DNA of 9,036 bases from Pseudomonas sp. (GTDB lineage Bacteria; Pseudomonadota; Gammaproteobacteria; Pseudomonadales; Pseudomonadaceae), in assembly GCA_003523465.1 (NCBI GenBank), contig DQAA01000317.1, positions 1 to 9,036 of the forward strand, read 5' to 3'. How positions within the stretch are numbered: the first letter of the stretch is position 1; every line of letters begins with the position of its first letter. Shown in pieces: positions 6,462 to 9,036 of this stretch. Below the pieces are notes generated by a model. That model made no database searches and had not been told where the DNA came from. It saw only the letters and a program-made list of their open reading frames with translations. The translations under genes and the position numbers were made by a program.

Positions 6462-7633
6462 GCATCATTCGCTTCGAAGACGTAGACGTCATCTTCTCCA
6501 ATCGACCGCGTGAGGCCCTCAGCCTGCTTGACCAGGGCCTTTCGCGGGAGCAGATCCTGAAGAAAACCGGGCTGGTGGTCGGCGTGGAAAAGGCCAACCT
6601 GGATATCGAAAAAGGCGAGATCTGCGTGCTGATGGGCCTGTCCGGCTCCGGCAAGTCGAGCCTGCTGCGCTGCATCAACGGCCTCAACACCGTCAGCCGC
6701 GGCAAGCTGTTCGTCGAGCATGAAGGCTCGCATATCGACATCGCCCACTGCACCCCGGCGGAACTCAAGATGATGCGCACCCAGCGCATCGCCATGGTGT
6801 TCCAGAAGTTCGCCCTGATGCCCTGGCTGACGGTGCGCGAGAACATCAGCTTCGGCCTCGAGATGCAGGGCCGTCCGGAGAAGGAACGGCGCAAGCTGGT
6901 GGACGAGAAGCTCGAACTGGTGGGCCTGGCCCAATGGCGCAACAAGAAGCCCGACGAGCTTTCCGGCGGCATGCAGCAGCGCGTTGGCCTGGCCCGCGCC
7001 CTGGCCATGGACGCCGATATCCTGCTGATGGACGAACCCTTCTCGGCCCTCGACCCGCTGATCCGCCAGGGCCTGCAGGACGAGTTGCTGGAGCTGCAAC
7101 GCAAGCTGAGCAAGACCATCGTCTTCGTCAGCCACGACCTCGATGAAGCGCTGAAGCTGGGTAGCCGCATCGCGATCATGAAGGACGGCAAGATCATCCA
7201 GTACAGCAAGCCGGAAGAGATCGTGCTCAACCCGGCGGACGACTACGTGCGTACCTTCGTCGCCCACACCAACCCGCTCAACGTGCTGTGCGGCCGCAGC
7301 CTGATGCGCAGCCTGGACCAATGCAAGCGGGTCAACGGCTCGGTGTGCATCGACCCGGGTGGCGACTCCTGGCTCGACCTGGCCGACGGCGTGATCAAGG
7401 GTGCGCGCCAGGGCGTCAACGGCCTCGACCTGCAGAACTGGGTACCGGGTGAATCGGTGGAAGCGCTGGGGCGCAAGCCGACCCTGGTCAGCGCCAGCAT
7501 CGGCATGCGCGAGGCCTTGCAGATCCGTTACCAGACCGGCAACAAGCTGGTGCTGCAGGAAGACAACAAGGTGGTCGGGATTCTTGGGGACAGCGAGCTG
7601 TATCACGCGCTGCTGGGCAAGAATCACGGCTGA
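6458..7633 (+). CDS. choV: Choline ABC transporter ATP-binding protein ChoV (CbcV)
   Basis: A 391-residue cytoplasmic ATPase of the ProV/OpuAA family that drives ChoW-mediated choline import. All nucleotide-binding motifs are intact: Walker A GLSGSGKSS (60-68), Q-loop Q116 in VFQKFALMPW, signature LSGGMQQ (168-174), Walker B ILLMDE (188-193), D-loop SALDP and switch histidine H226 in FVSHDLDEA. An N-terminal extension (about 1-45) ahead of the core is typical of OpuAA/ProV. Residues from about 275 to the end resemble a degenerate CBS-domain pair (for example LVLQEDNKVVGILGDSELYHALL), the region that senses ionic strength in OpuA of other bacteria; whether it does so here is unknown. The ATG overlaps the choW stop and is preceded by AAGGGG (6447-6452, five bases away), which suggests translational coupling. 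It is the last gene of the operon, with a REPIN following eight bases after the stop. Confidence 0.95.
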   Translation: MSIIRFEDVDVIFSNRPREALSLLDQGLSREQILKKTGLVVGVEKANLDIEKGEICVLMGLSGSGKSSLLRCINGLNTVSRGKLFVEHEGSHIDIAHCTPAELKMMRTQRIAMVFQKFALMPWLTVRENISFGLEMQGRPEKERRKLVDEKLELVGLAQWRNKKPDELSGGMQQRVGLARALAMDADILLMDEPFSALDPLIRQGLQDELLELQRKLSKTIVFVSHDLDEALKLGSRIAIMKDGKIIQYSKPEEIVLNPADDYVRTFVAHTNPLNVLCGRSLMRSLDQCKRVNGSVCIDPGGDSWLDLADGVIKGARQGVNGLDLQNWVPGESVEALGRKPTLVSASIGMREALQIRYQTGNKLVLQEDNKVVGILGDSELYHALLGKNHG

Positions 7634-7640
7634 CCTTTCT

Positions 7641-7720
7641 GGCCTCATCGCTGGCAAGCCAGCTCCCACAGGTCCGGTGTATGCAGTACCTGTGGGAGCT
7701 GGCTTGCCAGCGATGAGGCC
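7641..7720. repeat. REPIN: two inverted Pseudomonas REP units
   Basis: Arms at 7641-7673 and 7688-7720 are perfect 33-bp inverted copies around a 14-base spacer. Each arm has an inner hairpin, GCTGGC-AA-GCCAGC (7650-7663) and its complement GCTGGC-TT-GCCAGC (7698-7711), next to the tail TGTGGGAGC. This GTGGGAGCTGGCTTGCCAGCGATG pattern is the familiar intergenic REP type of fluorescent pseudomonads, spread in pairs by RAYT transposases. No RAYT gene is in the window. Placed just after the choV stop, it may also stabilise the 3' end of the operon's message or stop transcription, though no T run follows. Confidence 0.92.
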
Positions 7721-7787
7721 CTGAAGAACAACACAGGATTTAGCCTATCCTCAATCGCGTGCCCCCACCCAGGACAACCCGCGCGCG

Positions 7788-9036
7788 ATGAAAAAACCCA
7801 CCTCCCGGCGCCTCGACCTGCGCTTCCTGATGCTGGCCTTCGCCATCTTCTCCGCGCTCGCCACCCTGGCCAACAGCCTAGTGGTGGCCTACGGCGTGCA
7901 ACGCGACGCCCTGATCCACGCCACCCTGGAAGCCAACCACGCCTACGCGGCCAAGGTCGCCTCCAGCATCGGTGCCTTCCTCCAGTCGGCTCATGCCCAC
8001 CTCGGTTACAGCGCCCAGCAACTGGCCGAAGACTTCGACAACCAGCACCTGCTCCATGCCGAAGCCAAGCGCCTGCAAGCCCAGGACGAAGACTTCAACA
8101 CCGTGGTCATCACCGATGCCGGCGGCAAGGTCCTGCACACTCACCCGGACAACCTGCTGGCCACCGGCAGCAACCTCAACTCCGAGGAAGTCAGGCGCGC
8201 CGTGGAAGAGCGCCGCCCCCTGATCAGCCACGCCTACACCTCCAGCGCCGGCAACCTGATGGTGTTCATTTCACAGCCCATCTTCGCCGCGGACGGCACC
8301 TTCCTCGGAATCATCGGCGGCGCCATGTACATCCGCAAGGACAGCGCCCTGGGTACGGTGGTCTCGCATCACTTCCACCACGACGGCACCTTCGCCTTCG
8401 TCGCCGACAAAAATCGCCGGCTGCTCCATCACCCCGACACCGAACGCATCGGCGAGGTGCTCCACACCAGCGCCACGGTGGACGCGGCACTGCGCGGGGA
8501 AAACGGCAGCATGGCAGTGAACAACTACAAGGGTGTGCCGATGCTGGCGGGCTATGCGCCGGTAGAAAATGCAGACTGGGCGGTAGTGGCCCAGCAACCC
8601 CGCTCCATCGCCCTCTCCACCCTCGGCAAGCTGATGCAGTCGATGTTCCTCGACCTGCTGCCTGCCAGCATCATCGGCCTGTTGCTCCTGTGGATCGGCG
8701 CACGCTGGATTACACGCCCCCTGCAACAATTGGCAGACAGCGCCACTCACCTGTCGCAAGCGCTGACCATCGATGAACTCGGACGGATCAAGGCCTGGTA
8801 CAAGGAGCCGGCCGCCATCCGCCAGGCGCTGATCGCCAGCGTGCAGTTGCTGCACCGCAAGATCGGCCGGCTCAGCGAGGAGGCCCAGAGCGACCCGATG
8901 ACCGGGCTGGCCAACCGCCGGGCGATGACGGCGGCGCTGGAGCTGCTCGACCAGACCCAGCGACCCTATTCGGCGCTGGCCCTGGACATCGACTTCTTCA
9001 AGCGGGTCAACGATACCTACGGCCATGATGCCGGCG
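7788..9036 (+). CDS. Membrane-bound dCache-GGDEF protein, probable diguanylate cyclase, 3'-partial
   Basis: The first 416 residues are in the window. The order is a short basic N-terminus, membrane helix 1 (about 12-36), a large periplasmic double-Cache-like sensor (about 37-280; VVITDAGGKVLHTHPD and FAFVADKNRRLLHHPD are typical Cache strands), membrane helix 2 (about 290-307), a linker helix and the start of a GGDEF domain. That domain shows SDPMTGLANRR (368-378) and DIDFFKRVNDTYGHDAG (400-416), which hold the first metal-binding aspartate and the substrate-contacting asparagine and aspartate region. The window ends before the GG(D/E)EF signature and the RxxD inhibitory site, so catalytic activity cannot be confirmed. 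If active it makes cyclic di-GMP in response to a periplasmic ligand. The ATG has only a distant AGGA (7771-7774), and no in-frame alternative start lies close upstream. TAGCCTATCCT (7741-7751) may include a -10 box. Confidence 0.9.
   Translation, partial: MKKPTSRRLDLRFLMLAFAIFSALATLANSLVVAYGVQRDALIHATLEANHAYAAKVASSIGAFLQSAHAHLGYSAQQLAEDFDNQHLLHAEAKRLQAQDEDFNTVVITDAGGKVLHTHPDNLLATGSNLNSEEVRRAVEERRPLISHAYTSSAGNLMVFISQPIFAADGTFLGIIGGAMYIRKDSALGTVVSHHFHHDGTFAFVADKNRRLLHHPDTERIGEVLHTSATVDAALRGENGSMAVNNYKGVPMLAGYAPVENADWAVVAQQPRSIALSTLGKLMQSMFLDLLPASIIGLLLLWIGARWITRPLQQLADSATHLSQALTIDELGRIKAWYKEPAAIRQALIASVQLLHRKIGRLSEEAQSDPMTGLANRRAMTAALELLDQTQRPYSALALDIDFFKRVNDTYGHDAG

Noticed and set aside
6131..7669. 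512-codon minus-strand open frame across choW and choV
   Set aside because: It is antisense to two well-recognised transporter genes, and its composition (rich in Q, H, A, D) is typical of shadow frames in high-GC DNA.
7401..7724. Plus-strand 107-codon frame ending in PVGAGLPAMRP
   Set aside because: The tail is simply the translation of the REP sequence, a common source of false small proteins in Pseudomonas, and the rest is choV in another frame.

Overview
The window is GC-rich, densely coded bacterial chromosome, most likely from a Pseudomonas of the fluorescens/putida-type lineages. The reasons are strong GC bias at third codon positions, a Pseudomonas-style paired REP element (REPIN) at 7641-7720, a complete choline/quaternary-amine ABC transporter of the ChoXWV/CbcXWV type, and the end of a type VI secretion gene cluster. 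No phage, transposase, CRISPR, tRNA or rRNA was found.

Layout. (1) Bases 1-3470 (+) hold most of tssM/icmF, the inner-membrane component of the type VI secretion membrane complex; its 5' end lies outside the window. It appears to be the last gene of its cluster, because the next gene is convergent. (2) Bases 3475-4422 (-) encode an AraC-family regulator with a GATase1/DJ-1-like sensor domain, of the same architecture as GbdR, CdhR and ArgR. Only 4 bases separate its stop from that of tssM. (3) Bases 4423-4592 are a divergent regulatory region. It carries three copies of GTCGCCANNNTGC: two in direct repeat exactly 21 bp apart, and one inverted over the regulator's own start codon. (4) Bases 4593-7633 (+) are the choX-choW-choV operon: periplasmic binding protein, permease and ATPase. 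A perfect 11-bp stem-loop lies between choX and choW, and choW and choV overlap by four bases. (5) Bases 7641-7720 are a near-perfect 80-bp palindrome made of two inverted REP units. (6) Bases 7788-9036 (+) are the 5' part of a membrane-bound dCache-GGDEF protein, a probable diguanylate cyclase cut off by the window end before its GGDEF signature.

How the parts fit. The regulator and transporter look like one functional unit: a ligand-sensing activator probably controls divergent transcription of a choline importer and perhaps of itself. ChoX would capture choline in the periplasm with an aromatic cage, ChoW carry it through the inner membrane and ChoV power import, feeding osmoprotection and choline-to-betaine catabolism. 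The T6SS gene and the diguanylate cyclase are neighbours with no functional link visible in the sequence. The overall content is ordinary core or semi-core Pseudomonas chromosome. The most notable unexplained signal is the three-copy motif in the divergent promoter region.
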